64,000 nucleotides of DNA, taken from NCBI GenBank assembly GCA_029780415.1, contig JAKOYN010000040.1:5580-69579 (forward strand), written 5' to 3'. Below the pieces are notes generated by a model. That model worked only from the letters and a program-made list of their open reading frames with translations, ran no database searches and had not been told where the DNA came from. The position numbers and the translations under genes were made by a program. Positions 7,540 to 16,132 of the stretch are shown one piece after another; the first letter of the stretch is position 1, and each line of letters starts with the position of its first letter. The DNA is from RXIX01 sp003989075 (lineage in GTDB: Bacteria > Pseudomonadota > Gammaproteobacteria > Competibacterales > Competibacteraceae).

Positions 7540-9257
7540 GCCGCATCGACCGCCGCGCCTATGCGGAAATGTACGGCCCGACTACCGGCGACCGGGTGCG
7601 CCTTGGCGATACCGAGCTGTGGATCACAGTCGAACGTGACTGCACCCGGTATGGCGAAGAAGTGAAATTCGGCGGCGGCAAGGTGATCCGTGATGGCATG
7701 GGCCAGTCGCAGCGTTCGCAGGCCGGGGGCGCAGTCGATACCGTGATCACCAATGCGCTGATCGTCGATCACTGGGGCATCATCAAGGCCGACATCGGCA
7801 TTCGTGACGGGCGCATCAGCGGCATCGGCAAGGCCGGCAATCCCGATGTGCAGCCGGGCGTGGACATCATCATCGGTCCCGGCACCGAGGCCATCGCTGG
7901 TGAGGGACTCATCGTCACCGCCGGCGGCATCGACAGCCACATTCACTTCATCTGCCCGCAGCAGGTCGAGGAAGCGCTGATGTCCGGCGTGACCACAATG
8001 ATCGGCGGCGGCACGGGCCCGGCCACCGGCACCAATGCCACCACCTGCACGCCCGGCCCCTGGCATCTGCGGCGCATGCTGCAGGCGGCGGAAGGGCTGC
8101 CGGTCAATCTTGGCTTTCTCGGCAAGGGCAACGCCAGCCAGCCCGCAGCGTTGGAGGAACAGCTCGAAACCGGCGCCATGGGCCTGAAGCTGCACGAGGA
8201 CTGGGGCACCACCCCGGCGGCGATCGACTGCTGCCTAAGCGTGGCCGAGCGCTACGACGTACAGGTAGCAATTCACACCGACACCCTCAACGAATCCGGC
8301 TTCGTCGAGGATACGCTGGCCGCGTTCAAGGGCCGGGCCATTCACACCTATCACACTGAAGGCGCCGGCGGTGGCCACGCCCCGGACATCATTCGCGCCT
8401 GCGGCGAAGCCAATGTGCTGCCCTCCTCAACCAATCCGACCCGCCCGTACACGGTCAACACCGTCGACGAGCATCTGGATATGCTGATGGTCTGCCACCA
8501 CCTCGATCCCGGCATCCCCGAGGACGTGGCCTTTGCCGATTCGCGCATCCGCCGCGAAACCATCGCTGCCGAGGATATCCTGCACGATCTGGGTGCGTTT
8601 TCGATGATCTCATCGGACTCGCAGGCGATGGGCCGGGTTGGCGAGGTGATCATCCGCACCTGGCAGAGCGCGCACAAGATGAAGGTGCAGCGCGGCACCC
8701 TGGCCGCCCCAACCTCCGGGCAAGGGCTTGAGGATGCCGACAACTTCCGGGTCAAGCGCTACATCGCCAAGTACACTATCAATCCGGCCATCACCCACGG
8801 CATCAGCCACCTGGTGGGCTCGCTGGAGGTGGGCAAGCTGGCCGATATCGTGCTGTGGCGGCCGGCCTTCTTCGGCGTCAAGCCATCGCTGATCATCAAG
8901 GGCGGACTGATCGTGGCCGCGCCGATGGGCGATGCCAATGCCTCGATTCCGACACCCCAGCCGGTGCATTACCGGCCGATGTTCGGCGCCCTGGGCGGGG
9001 CGCTGGCCGCGACCTGCCTGACCTTCGTCTCCAAGGCGGCGCTGAGCAGCGGAGCGCTGGATGCGCTCGGTCTGCAACGGATGCTGGCGGCCGTGCGTGA
9101 CACGCGCGCGATCGGCAAGCGTGACCTGATCCATAACGCCTATCAGCCACATATCGAGGTCGATCCGCAGACCTATGAAGTGCGCGCCGATGGGGTGCTG
9201 CTGAGCTGCGAACCGGCCCGGGTACTGCCGCTGGCGCAACGTTATTTCCTGTTTTAA
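7536..9257 (+). CDS. ureC: Urease alpha subunit UreC (catalytic)
   Basis: The 573-residue catalytic subunit holds all nickel-site residues: HSHIHF (two His ligands), GLKLHEDWG (the lysine to be carbamylated), the HTDTLNE and HTYHTEGAGGGHAPD histidines, the flexible flap MVCHHLDPGIPEDVAFA with the mobile Cys-His, and the Asp ligand in MISSDSQAMGR. It ends with the usual RYFLF. No substitution or frameshift is seen, so the enzyme should be active if nickel loading genes exist elsewhere. It is the last gene of the operon; a convergent gene follows 31 bases later. Confidence 0.99.
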   Translation: MSRIDRRAYAEMYGPTTGDRVRLGDTELWITVERDCTRYGEEVKFGGGKVIRDGMGQSQRSQAGGAVDTVITNALIVDHWGIIKADIGIRDGRISGIGKAGNPDVQPGVDIIIGPGTEAIAGEGLIVTAGGIDSHIHFICPQQVEEALMSGVTTMIGGGTGPATGTNATTCTPGPWHLRRMLQAAEGLPVNLGFLGKGNASQPAALEEQLETGAMGLKLHEDWGTTPAAIDCCLSVAERYDVQVAIHTDTLNESGFVEDTLAAFKGRAIHTYHTEGAGGGHAPDIIRACGEANVLPSSTNPTRPYTVNTVDEHLDMLMVCHHLDPGIPEDVAFADSRIRRETIAAEDILHDLGAFSMISSDSQAMGRVGEVIIRTWQSAHKMKVQRGTLAAPTSGQGLEDADNFRVKRYIAKYTINPAITHGISHLVGSLEVGKLADIVLWRPAFFGVKPSLIIKGGLIVAAPMGDANASIPTPQPVHYRPMFGALGGALAATCLTFVSKAALSSGALDALGLQRMLAAVRDTRAIGKRDLIHNAYQPHIEVDPQTYEVRADGVLLSCEPARVLPLAQRYFLF

Positions 9258-9288
9258 TTGGGGTAACGTCGCTGCCGGCGCGGAGCCC

Positions 9289-10911
9289 TCAGCGGCGCAG
9301 ATAGATCAGCTCGCGCGGCAAGGCGATATTATTGCCGAAACGGTCCTCGCCATAACCGGATTCGGCCAGCGCGCGCAGATCACTGAGCACGCGCCGGTCG
9401 CCGACAAAAATCACCCGCAGGTCAGTGTGCAGATCAATCTGACCGGTGGCCTGCAGGCGCTTGATGCCGGTCGTGACCTGTTCCAGCAGCAGGCCCTCGT
9501 TGCCCAGCTCCTCGGGCAACTGGAACGGCTGCTGGTAAATCACGATCTTGCCCTGCTCGGCCAGCTTGAACACGATGTCGAGAATCAGGGTGCGTACCTG
9601 GGCGGCGCCTGGGACATCCGCCGGCAATGCAAAATCGCCAATGGCCGATACCAGCCAGCGCCGCTTCCAGGCGTTGATCTTTTCGTTGGCCCGGAAAATG
9701 TCCATCGGCGAACTGGCATCGTAGGATTCACCGTCCAGTTCCATGCGCACCTCGCTGCCATAATGCCGCGCCACCCGGGCAATCAGCGTCGCCGGGCGGA
9801 CGTGAAAACCGCGATAGGCCGGCACCGGCACTTCGACACGCACGACCTCGGCATAACGGCGCAGCAGCGCCTGACACAGACCATGCCCGGAGTTCAGATA
9901 CAGCCGCGCCTGCGCAATCGAGTAGCGCATCAGCAGGTCCAGCAGGCGCGCCGGACGAATCACCGGCTTGCGACGCAGTGAGGGATCGCCGGTGCGGGCA
10001 TTCAGATGACGCTCGAAGTAATGCGCCAGCAGGGTCGCGGTCTCCAGCAGGTGCAGTACCAGACTGATATGGCTGCGCAGAATCGGCAGGTCGGGATTGC
10101 GGTCCTCGATGCGCGTGCCGGCGACATGGGTGTCATACAGTGATTGCAGGCTATGAAAGCGCATCTCCAGATGGCGCAGGCTGTCTTCGCTAACCGGATC
10201 GGGAATGCAGGCGGTGTATTCACCCGGCTCGATGGCGGCCACCCGGTGCAGCAGATCGCTCTCTGCAGCCAGACCCAAATAGGCGGTGGCCAGGCAGGTG
10301 ACGGTTTTGGCGGTGCCGGATACTCGGCGCAACGGTCGATCACGCGGCAGACGACCCGCCGGCAGAGATTCACGCAGGGCTGCGATGTGCTGCGCCGGCG
10401 GCGTCGATAAGGGCAGGTTCAGGCGCTGGGCCTGCTGGCGAATCCAGAGCGCCGACCGCACCAGCACCTGCCGGGTTTCTCGCAGGGCCGCTGTAGTCGC
10501 CGCCGCGCAATCTTCCTGCCCGACCAGCGGCAACCGGCCCGTGCGCAGAACCTGCTGAACATGCAACAACCGGTCGCCAAAGGCCGCAAATAGCTTGAGC
10601 GCCGCCACCAGCGAGCGAAATCGTGACCACTGCCGGTTATCGCGGGCGCCATACACGTCAAGGAGGTCTTCCACCTGGCCGGCCTGCGCCAACAGTTCGG
10701 CAAGCAGTGCGCCACTCAACGCAACCGGCTCACCGTTTTCCACTGCCAGCAACCCGGCCAGTTCCAACAGGCGGCGCGAACGCTCGGCCATCAAGGTGCC
10801 AAAACAGTGCGTATCCACGACACCCATCCCGCCGTGATAAGCCAAATCAACGGCGCCCGCGTCCACGCCGGGTCCGGTAGCCTTATCCTCATCCACAGCC
10901 ACCCGCCTCAT
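9289..10911 (-). CDS. Large protein with an internal HPr-like phosphocarrier domain; function unknown
   Basis: A 540-residue soluble protein. Around residues 355-420 the sequence VPVPAYRGFHVRPATLIAR, followed by SEVRMELDGESYDASSPMD, resembles the HPr fold of the phosphotransferase system, including the His and Arg of the active-site loop (GxHxRPA) and a serine-containing patch near the place of HPr Ser46. The first ~350 residues are mostly helical and unrecognised, and ~120 residues follow the HPr-like part. HPr proteins are normally ~90 residues, so this is either a fusion or a divergent scaffold. No enzyme I or EII gene is nearby. Start uncertain: ATG 10911, or an in-frame ATG at 10827 (residue 29). 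It is convergent with ureC. Confidence 0.75.
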   Translation of the reverse strand: MRRVAVDEDKATGPGVDAGAVDLAYHGGMGVVDTHCFGTLMAERSRRLLELAGLLAVENGEPVALSGALLAELLAQAGQVEDLLDVYGARDNRQWSRFRSLVAALKLFAAFGDRLLHVQQVLRTGRLPLVGQEDCAAATTAALRETRQVLVRSALWIRQQAQRLNLPLSTPPAQHIAALRESLPAGRLPRDRPLRRVSGTAKTVTCLATAYLGLAAESDLLHRVAAIEPGEYTACIPDPVSEDSLRHLEMRFHSLQSLYDTHVAGTRIEDRNPDLPILRSHISLVLHLLETATLLAHYFERHLNARTGDPSLRRKPVIRPARLLDLLMRYSIAQARLYLNSGHGLCQALLRRYAEVVRVEVPVPAYRGFHVRPATLIARVARHYGSEVRMELDGESYDASSPMDIFRANEKINAWKRRWLVSAIGDFALPADVPGAAQVRTLILDIVFKLAEQGKIVIYQQPFQLPEELGNEGLLLEQVTTGIKRLQATGQIDLHTDLRVIFVGDRRVLSDLRALAESGYGEDRFGNNIALPRELIYLRR

Positions 10912-11351
10912 GCCCGTCCCTTACCTCCCATCCGCCCAAGACTGGCTACCGGATTGCAAACCACACGCCAAAACCGCAGCGGTGTGTGCGCCGGGATACG
11001 GCAGCAACATCCCGAATTCGCGACCGCGAATTTTATACACCCCCCAGCAACTGCGCATGCTGCATCCTGCTTCAACGCTAGCAGAGACGCGGTGCACTGC
11101 CTGCATGATCGCTTACGTGCGCTGATCGCCATTGCTCACGCAACCCATCCAGGGCGGCCACGAACATGACATATCCTGTTATCATCATCCTTGATTTTCT
11201 AATAAAAATAAAAACCGTGTCGGTAAGCAATCAGAATTTGCCTATAAAGGCAGCGCGGGAGTTAACTCAATCGCTCATAACCGATTGCAGCAGACGGTTC
11301 ACCGTACAGCCTGCCACTCAATCGGAACGCCAGGCCACCTGCAAAAGCAGC
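10912..11351. other. Intergenic stretch, partly AT-rich
   Basis: No gene is supported here. The part around 11165-11290 is clearly less GC-rich than the surroundings (runs such as TTTTCTAATAAAAATAAAAACC) and could hold a promoter for the ORF at 11352. The frame of that ORF stays open back to 11166, but the extra 62 residues do not look like protein. Confidence 0.5.
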
Positions 11352-11819
11352 ATGTCGGACTCCACTACTTTTGAATTTCTCGTTGCGCCCGAGCAGCTTA
11401 ACGCCTTCAGCGATGCGCTGGCTGCGCTGATGGAGCCGTCGTCATGCAATCAACTTTCCGCAAGCAACGCAGCACCTTCACGGTCGCTCGTGCACCTTTT
11501 TCATAGCCTAGCAACCGGTAAAGGCGCTGCGTGCTTAACGCTGATCTTCCCGAAAGACCCCCCACTGCGTGAGTTCCAGTCTGATAACCCTGAGTTGAGG
11601 TGCACCCAGCCTGGAAAAGTTGCCGTAGGCTGCTTCTGGCTGAGTTGCCAGCATGCTCAAGGCCAGTACACGATCGCCTTCACCAGCGCTACGCGGTCAA
11701 TCTCATCGCTCATGCAGACATCGATATCGGTGCAACACGTGTTCCGCACCCTGGCCCAGCACACCATGGACGGCAGGATTCAACTGATCAATGAATGGAA
11801 CGAAACTGCTGTTCTCTGA
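11352..11819 (+). CDS. Orphan hypothetical protein, 155 aa
   Basis: I do not recognise this protein. The likely start is ATG 11352, giving MSDSTTFEFLVAPEQLNAFSDALAAL. Residues are mixed, with several Ser and Cys, and show no motif, signal peptide or membrane segment. A weaker ribosome site than in neighbouring genes, a lower GC content and a mixed codon pattern suggest either a recently acquired gene or a decaying one. Flanking intergenic regions are long on both sides, unlike the rest of the window. Doubtful but plausible. Confidence 0.42.
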   Translation: MSDSTTFEFLVAPEQLNAFSDALAALMEPSSCNQLSASNAAPSRSLVHLFHSLATGKGAACLTLIFPKDPPLREFQSDNPELRCTQPGKVAVGCFWLSCQHAQGQYTIAFTSATRSISSLMQTSISVQHVFRTLAQHTMDGRIQLINEWNETAVL

Positions 11820-12191
11820 GCATGCGCTCAGAACTGCTGTTGATTAACTCGATACGCGATCATTTGAAATTCAACCAACAGGATGGATCTGATCACAGCC
11901 CACGGCAGCAGCGATGCTCACGACGACAAAAACCGTCGGGGCCGCCACGCGGCTGCTGTATGCTTGTTTCCACCCAAGATTCCTGGGGGCCACGGATGAC
12001 ACGCAGGTGACACGCCTGCCGGTTAATAGATTCATGGAAACCGGGCACAGGGACACGCTCCACAACATCAGCGCCCCATGATTCGGGTCAACCGCCCGGA
12101 CATGGGGTGCCTCGCCATCCCCGGCCATGGCATGGCCACCCGAAGCCCGCTAGACTGCCCCGCCATCCCCCAGTCCTGCCGGAGGCATATC
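11820..12191. other. Non-coding stretch before the WYL regulator
   Basis: About 370 bases with no supported gene. Short open frames here on both strands have unnatural composition. I see no clear hairpin terminator or promoter box. Confidence 0.5.
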
Positions 12192-13175
12192 GTGGCTGAT
12201 AAAGTGCAGCGCTTCTTTGAACTGCTGCGGCTCCTGCCGCGCTATCCACGCAAGGCTTCGCCACAGGATCTGCGCAGCTGGCTGCTGCAGAAAGGCTTCC
12301 AGGTCACTGAACGGACCGTGCAGCGCGATCTGCAGTATCTGCGGCAGTTCTTCCCGCTGCGCTGCGATGATCGCAATCTGCCCTACGGCTGGGGCTGGAT
12401 GGATCAGGCCAATATACCGCTGCCTACCCTCGACCCGCCGACCGCGCTCACCTTCGTCCTCGCCCAGGAGCGTCTGCAGCGGCAACTGCCGCCCTCGGTA
12501 CTGAGCCTGCTGGAGCCGTATCGGGCCAGCGCCGAGGCGGCACTGAATTACAACTTGCGCACCTGGCGCGACAAGGTGCGGGTGCTGTCACGTGGCCAGC
12601 CCCTGCAGGCCCCGAATATTGACGCCGATCTGCTCGACACGATCTATGAGGCGCTGTTGCAGGAACGACAGATCCGCGCACGCTATCTGCCACGCAACAG
12701 CCATGACGCCCGTCCCTATCTGATCCATCCACTTGGCCTGGTGCTACGCGATCAGGTCGGCTACCTGGTCTGCACCCTGTGGGAATATGACGACCCGCTG
12801 CAGTTCGCCCTGCACCGCTTTCAGGATGCCGAACTGCTGGAACAGCGCCGCCGCATACCCGAGGGTTTTGATCTGGATGCCTATATCCAGAGTGGTGCCT
12901 TCGACATCGTCGATGGTGAGCCCATGCAGATAGAGCTGTACCTGCAGCCCAGCATGGCCTTTCATCTCAGCGAAACCCCACTCAGTGATGATCAAGTCAT
13001 CGAGATGCTTGACACCCAGACCTACCGGCTGCGCGCTACCGTGGCCAATACCCTGCAACTGCGCTGGTGGCTGCTCGGTTTTGGCGCCCAGGTTGAAGTG
13101 CGTGAGCCTGCGACCCTGCGCGCTGACATGGCCAGCCGAGCATTGGCGCTGGCGGCGCTGTATCAGGATGCTTGA
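12192..13175 (+). CDS. WYL-domain transcriptional regulator
   Basis: A 327-residue regulator. The start is taken as GTG 12192, which has GGAGG six bases upstream; the frame is open to 12078 but the added residues look random. Residues 1-60 form a winged helix-turn-helix of the DeoR/YafY kind (FFELLRLLPRYPRKASPQDL, then TERTVQRDLQYLRQ). The centre is a WYL ligand-sensing domain (RQIRARYLPRN, IHPLGLVLRDQVGYLVC, HRFQDAELLEQ). A C-terminal WCX-type extension ends LALAALYQDA. WYL regulators often bind nucleic acid or nucleotide ligands and control stress or defence genes. No defence operon is adjacent, so the target is unknown; argA follows 73 bases downstream. Confidence 0.92.
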   Translation: MADKVQRFFELLRLLPRYPRKASPQDLRSWLLQKGFQVTERTVQRDLQYLRQFFPLRCDDRNLPYGWGWMDQANIPLPTLDPPTALTFVLAQERLQRQLPPSVLSLLEPYRASAEAALNYNLRTWRDKVRVLSRGQPLQAPNIDADLLDTIYEALLQERQIRARYLPRNSHDARPYLIHPLGLVLRDQVGYLVCTLWEYDDPLQFALHRFQDAELLEQRRRIPEGFDLDAYIQSGAFDIVDGEPMQIELYLQPSMAFHLSETPLSDDQVIEMLDTQTYRLRATVANTLQLRWWLLGFGAQVEVREPATLRADMASRALALAALYQDA

Positions 13176-13248
13176 GAGTTCCGCCCGCATTGGCGCGGCG
13201 GTGCCTTCTGGCATAATCGCCAGCCTTGCGATTTCCGGAGCGTGATTG

Positions 13249-14559
13249 ATGGATGCCAATGCTTTCGTGCAGTGGTTCCGGCAGGCCGGCCCCTATATCA
13301 ATACCCATCGCGGCAAGACGTTCGTGGTGCTGTTCGGTGGCGAGGCGGTCGAGGCCGACAGCTTTTCCAGCCTGATTCATGACCTTGCCCTGCTGGACAG
13401 CCTGGGCGTGCGCCTGGTGCTGGTGCATGGCGCCCGCGCCCAGATCGAGGCGCGCCTGCAGGAAGCCGGTCGCGAACCGCGTTATGTCGGTGGACTGCGT
13501 CTGACCGATGCCGGGGACCTGGGTTATGTCAAGCAGGCCATCGGCCGCCTGCGTATCCGCATCGAGGCGCGCCTGTCGATGGGTCTGGCCAACTCGCCGA
13601 TGCACGGTGCGCGCCTGCGGGTGGTATCCGGCAATCTGATCACCGCCCGGCCACTGGGCGTGCGCGAGGGTATCGATTACGGCTTTACCGGCGAGGTACG
13701 GCGCATCGATGATCGCGCCATTCGCCTGTGGCTGGATCAGGATGCCATCGTCCTGCTGTCACCGCTGGGCTATTCGCCGACCGGAGAAATTTTCAACCTC
13801 AGCGCCGAAGATGTAGCAACCGCCACGGCAATGGCGCTGCGCGCCGACAAGCTGCTGGTACTGAGTGAAGGGCCGGATCTGCGCGATGCGCAGGGTCGTC
13901 TGCTGCGCCAGCTCAGCCTGAGCGATGCCCGGCACCTGCTGACCGAGCAGCCCGACCTGCCCGAGGAAGCGGCGCGCCATGTGCGGCTGGCCCTGCGCGC
14001 CGGCCAGGCCGGGGTGCGGCGCGTGCATCGCATCAGCCGGCAGATCAATGGCGCGCTGCTGCTGGAGCTGTTCACCCGTGATGGCGTCGGCACCCTGATC
14101 ACCAGTGATATCTATGAGGGTTTGCGCCCGGCGACCATCGACGATATTGGCGGGATGCTGGTACTGATCCAGCCACTGGAGGATGACGGCACGCTGGTGC
14201 GCCGCTCGCGGGAACGGCTGGAAGTGGAAATCGAGCGCTTTATCGTGATCGAGCGCGATGGCACCATCATCGGCTGTGCCGCGCTCTATCCCTTTGCCGA
14301 GGAGCGGCTCGGCGAACTGGCCTGCGTGGCGGTGCATCCGGCCTATCGCAATGGCGGCCGCGCCGATGCTCTGCTGCGCTTTATCGAGCGCCAGGCCCGC
14401 GCCCTGGGCCTGCAGCGCCTGTTCGTGCTGACGACGCGCACTGCACACTGGTTCCGCGAACGCGGCTTTGAACCGGCTGAGGTTGCCGATCTGCCGATGC
14501 AAAAGCAGACCCTGTATAACTGGCAACGCCGCTCCAAGGTGTTCATCAAGCCGCTGTAA
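13249..14559 (+). CDS. argA: Amino-acid N-acetyltransferase (N-acetylglutamate synthase) ArgA
   Basis: Makes N-acetylglutamate from glutamate and acetyl-CoA, the first step of arginine synthesis. The 436-residue protein has the two-domain layout of gammaproteobacterial ArgA: an N-terminal amino-acid-kinase-like domain (FVVLFGGEAVEA, LVLVHGARAQIEARL) that binds arginine for feedback, and a C-terminal GNAT acetyltransferase (FIVIERDGTIIGCAALYPF, then ELACVAVHPAYRNGGRADALL). It ends NWQRRSKVFIKPL as in the family. The ATG at 13249 follows CCGGAG; the frame also has TTG just before it. Confidence 0.96.
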   Translation: MDANAFVQWFRQAGPYINTHRGKTFVVLFGGEAVEADSFSSLIHDLALLDSLGVRLVLVHGARAQIEARLQEAGREPRYVGGLRLTDAGDLGYVKQAIGRLRIRIEARLSMGLANSPMHGARLRVVSGNLITARPLGVREGIDYGFTGEVRRIDDRAIRLWLDQDAIVLLSPLGYSPTGEIFNLSAEDVATATAMALRADKLLVLSEGPDLRDAQGRLLRQLSLSDARHLLTEQPDLPEEAARHVRLALRAGQAGVRRVHRISRQINGALLLELFTRDGVGTLITSDIYEGLRPATIDDIGGMLVLIQPLEDDGTLVRRSRERLEVEIERFIVIERDGTIIGCAALYPFAEERLGELACVAVHPAYRNGGRADALLRFIERQARALGLQRLFVLTTRTAHWFRERGFEPAEVADLPMQKQTLYNWQRRSKVFIKPL

Positions 14560-14604
14560 GAACACCGCCGGCACCGGAAAAACCGCTAAGCTATCCAGCC
14601 CATC

Positions 14605-14625
14605 AGCGCCGCGCGGCGCCCTTTT
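14605..14625 (+). terminator. Possible rho-independent terminator after argA
   Basis: GCGCC-GCGC-GGCGC followed by CCTTTT lies 46 bases after the argA stop. The stem is short and the T-run brief, so this is a weak candidate. Confidence 0.4.
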
Positions 14626-14654
14626 CACCTTGCCCTGTCGCCAGAGAGACTGCC

Positions 14655-15455
14655 ATGTCCACCGCTCACCCGCTACGGGTCATCCAGATCAGTGATTTTC
14701 ATCTCCAGAGCGCCCCCGGCAGCCGGGTCTGGGGCGTGGATGTGGACGCCGGACTTGGTGCCGTGCTCGCCCACATTCAGAAACACCATCCCCAGCCCGA
14801 TTTCGTCCTGGCCACCGGTGATCTGGTCGGCGACCAGCCGGAAGCCTATCCGCGCGTGCGTCAGGCTCTGGAAACGCTGGGCGTGCCGGTGTACTGCCTG
14901 CCCGGCAACCATGATGTCCCAGCGGCCATGGGTCAGGTGCTGCGCACGGGTCAGGTACGCTGGGCGCGGTATGTCGAGGCTGCGTCCTGGCAGGTGGTGC
15001 TGCTCGATTCCAGTGTCGCCAACTCGCCTACCGGCCATCTGGCCTATCGCGAGCTGACTCTGCTGGATACCGCTCTGGCCGCCCATCCCGAACGCCATAC
15101 CCTGGTCTGCCTGCATCATAATCCGGTGCCCAGTGGCACGGCCTGGCTGGATACCATGATGGTCGGCAATCACAGCGCCCTGTTCGCGCTGCTGGATCGC
15201 CATCCACAGGTGCGGGCGCTGGCCTGGGGCCATATCCACGCGGAGTTCAGCGACCAGCGTGGTGCGCTGCGCCTGCTGGGCACGCCGTCCACCTGTGTGC
15301 AGTTCAAGCCGGACAGCGCAGTGCCGGAAGCCGATGCGCTGCCGCCCGGCTATCGCTGGCTGGAGCTGCATGCCGACGGCACACTGCATACCGGTGTCGA
15401 GCGGGTCGAGATCAGCGTGCGCAATCTGGCGCTGACACGGCGCGTACCGGCCTAA
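14655..15455 (+). CDS. cpdA: CpdA-type metallophosphoesterase (3',5'-cyclic AMP phosphodiesterase)
   Basis: The 266-residue protein has all five motifs of calcineurin-like phosphoesterases in order: QISDFHL (DxH) near residue 11, ATGDLVGD, CLPGNHDVP, LHHNPVP and WGHIHAEF. Length and order fit the class III cyclic nucleotide phosphodiesterase CpdA (Icc), a cytoplasmic di-metal enzyme that degrades cAMP. It stands between argA and an aldolase gene on the same strand with 70-100 base gaps. Related members act on other phosphodiesters, so the cAMP assignment is by family. Confidence 0.88.
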   Translation: MSTAHPLRVIQISDFHLQSAPGSRVWGVDVDAGLGAVLAHIQKHHPQPDFVLATGDLVGDQPEAYPRVRQALETLGVPVYCLPGNHDVPAAMGQVLRTGQVRWARYVEAASWQVVLLDSSVANSPTGHLAYRELTLLDTALAAHPERHTLVCLHHNPVPSGTAWLDTMMVGNHSALFALLDRHPQVRALAWGHIHAEFSDQRGALRLLGTPSTCVQFKPDSAVPEADALPPGYRWLELHADGTLHTGVERVEISVRNLALTRRVPA

Positions 15456-15533
15456 TCCCAAAAATGTCGTCCAGCGCGGCGACTTCTTATCCTCACCTGG
15501 CCTAACCGCCGGCGTTTCCCGTGGAAAAATCCA

Positions 15534-16091
15534 ATGCACATGAAAGATGATCTGGTCCGACACTATCACTGGCTGCGCCAGTACGGCCTGAACGACTCGC
15601 ACAGCGGCAATGCCTCGGTGCGCGATGGCGAGGTTTTCTGGATCACCCCGACCGGATGCTGTGCCGATACGCTCAGCAGCGGCGAACTGGTGGAATGCCG
15701 TGTCGAGGGCACGCTGGGCAATGGCGCCTCGCTCGATGCCCGCCTGCATCAGGCGGTCTATCAGGCCAATCCCCAGGTCCGCGCCCTGCTGCACAGCCAC
15801 GGCCCCTATTCGGTGGCCATGACCATGGATAATGAAGAATTCCTGCCTGCCGATTTCGAAGGTCAGTTGTACTTCAGCCGCGTGCCGGTGCTGACCATCG
15901 CCTATGACCAGTATGTGGCCCGGGCGCCGCGCCTGGTGGCTGAAGTGCTAACCGACTACCCGATTGCCGTGGTCCGCGGTCATGGCGTGTATGCCTGCGC
16001 CGACAGCCTCAACCTCGCCTATAAGTGGACCTGCTCACTGGAACTGTCGGCCAAGACCGCCTTTATCGCCCAGCAGGCCGGCAAGATCTGA
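15534..16091 (+). CDS. Class II aldolase/adducin family protein
   Basis: The 185-residue cytoplasmic protein has the zinc-binding pattern of the fuculose-phosphate aldolase superfamily: NDSHSGNASVRDGEVFWITP for phosphate and substrate binding, LLHSHGPYSVAMT with two zinc His, and VRGHGVYACADS with the third. Members cleave or epimerise sugar phosphates or process methylthioribulose phosphate. It is slightly short for the family (usually 200-230) and the substrate cannot be told from sequence. The next gene on the right is convergent and a shared terminator lies between. Confidence 0.88.
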   Translation: MHMKDDLVRHYHWLRQYGLNDSHSGNASVRDGEVFWITPTGCCADTLSSGELVECRVEGTLGNGASLDARLHQAVYQANPQVRALLHSHGPYSVAMTMDNEEFLPADFEGQLYFSRVPVLTIAYDQYVARAPRLVAEVLTDYPIAVVRGHGVYACADSLNLAYKWTCSLELSAKTAFIAQQAGKI

Positions 16092-16106
16092 ATCTGAACC
16101 AGCCAC

Positions 16107-16132
16107 CGGGGATCGCACCAGATCCCCGCTTT
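16107..16132. terminator. Bidirectional terminator between aldolase and MFS genes
   Basis: An 8-bp perfect stem CGGGGATC/GATCCCCG with a 6-base loop (GCACCA), followed by CTTT on the plus strand, sits exactly between two convergent stop codons. Confidence 0.7.

Noticed and set aside
14673..15800. 375-residue minus-strand open frame
   Set aside because: Antisense across cpdA and the aldolase gene, both of which carry clear catalytic motifs.
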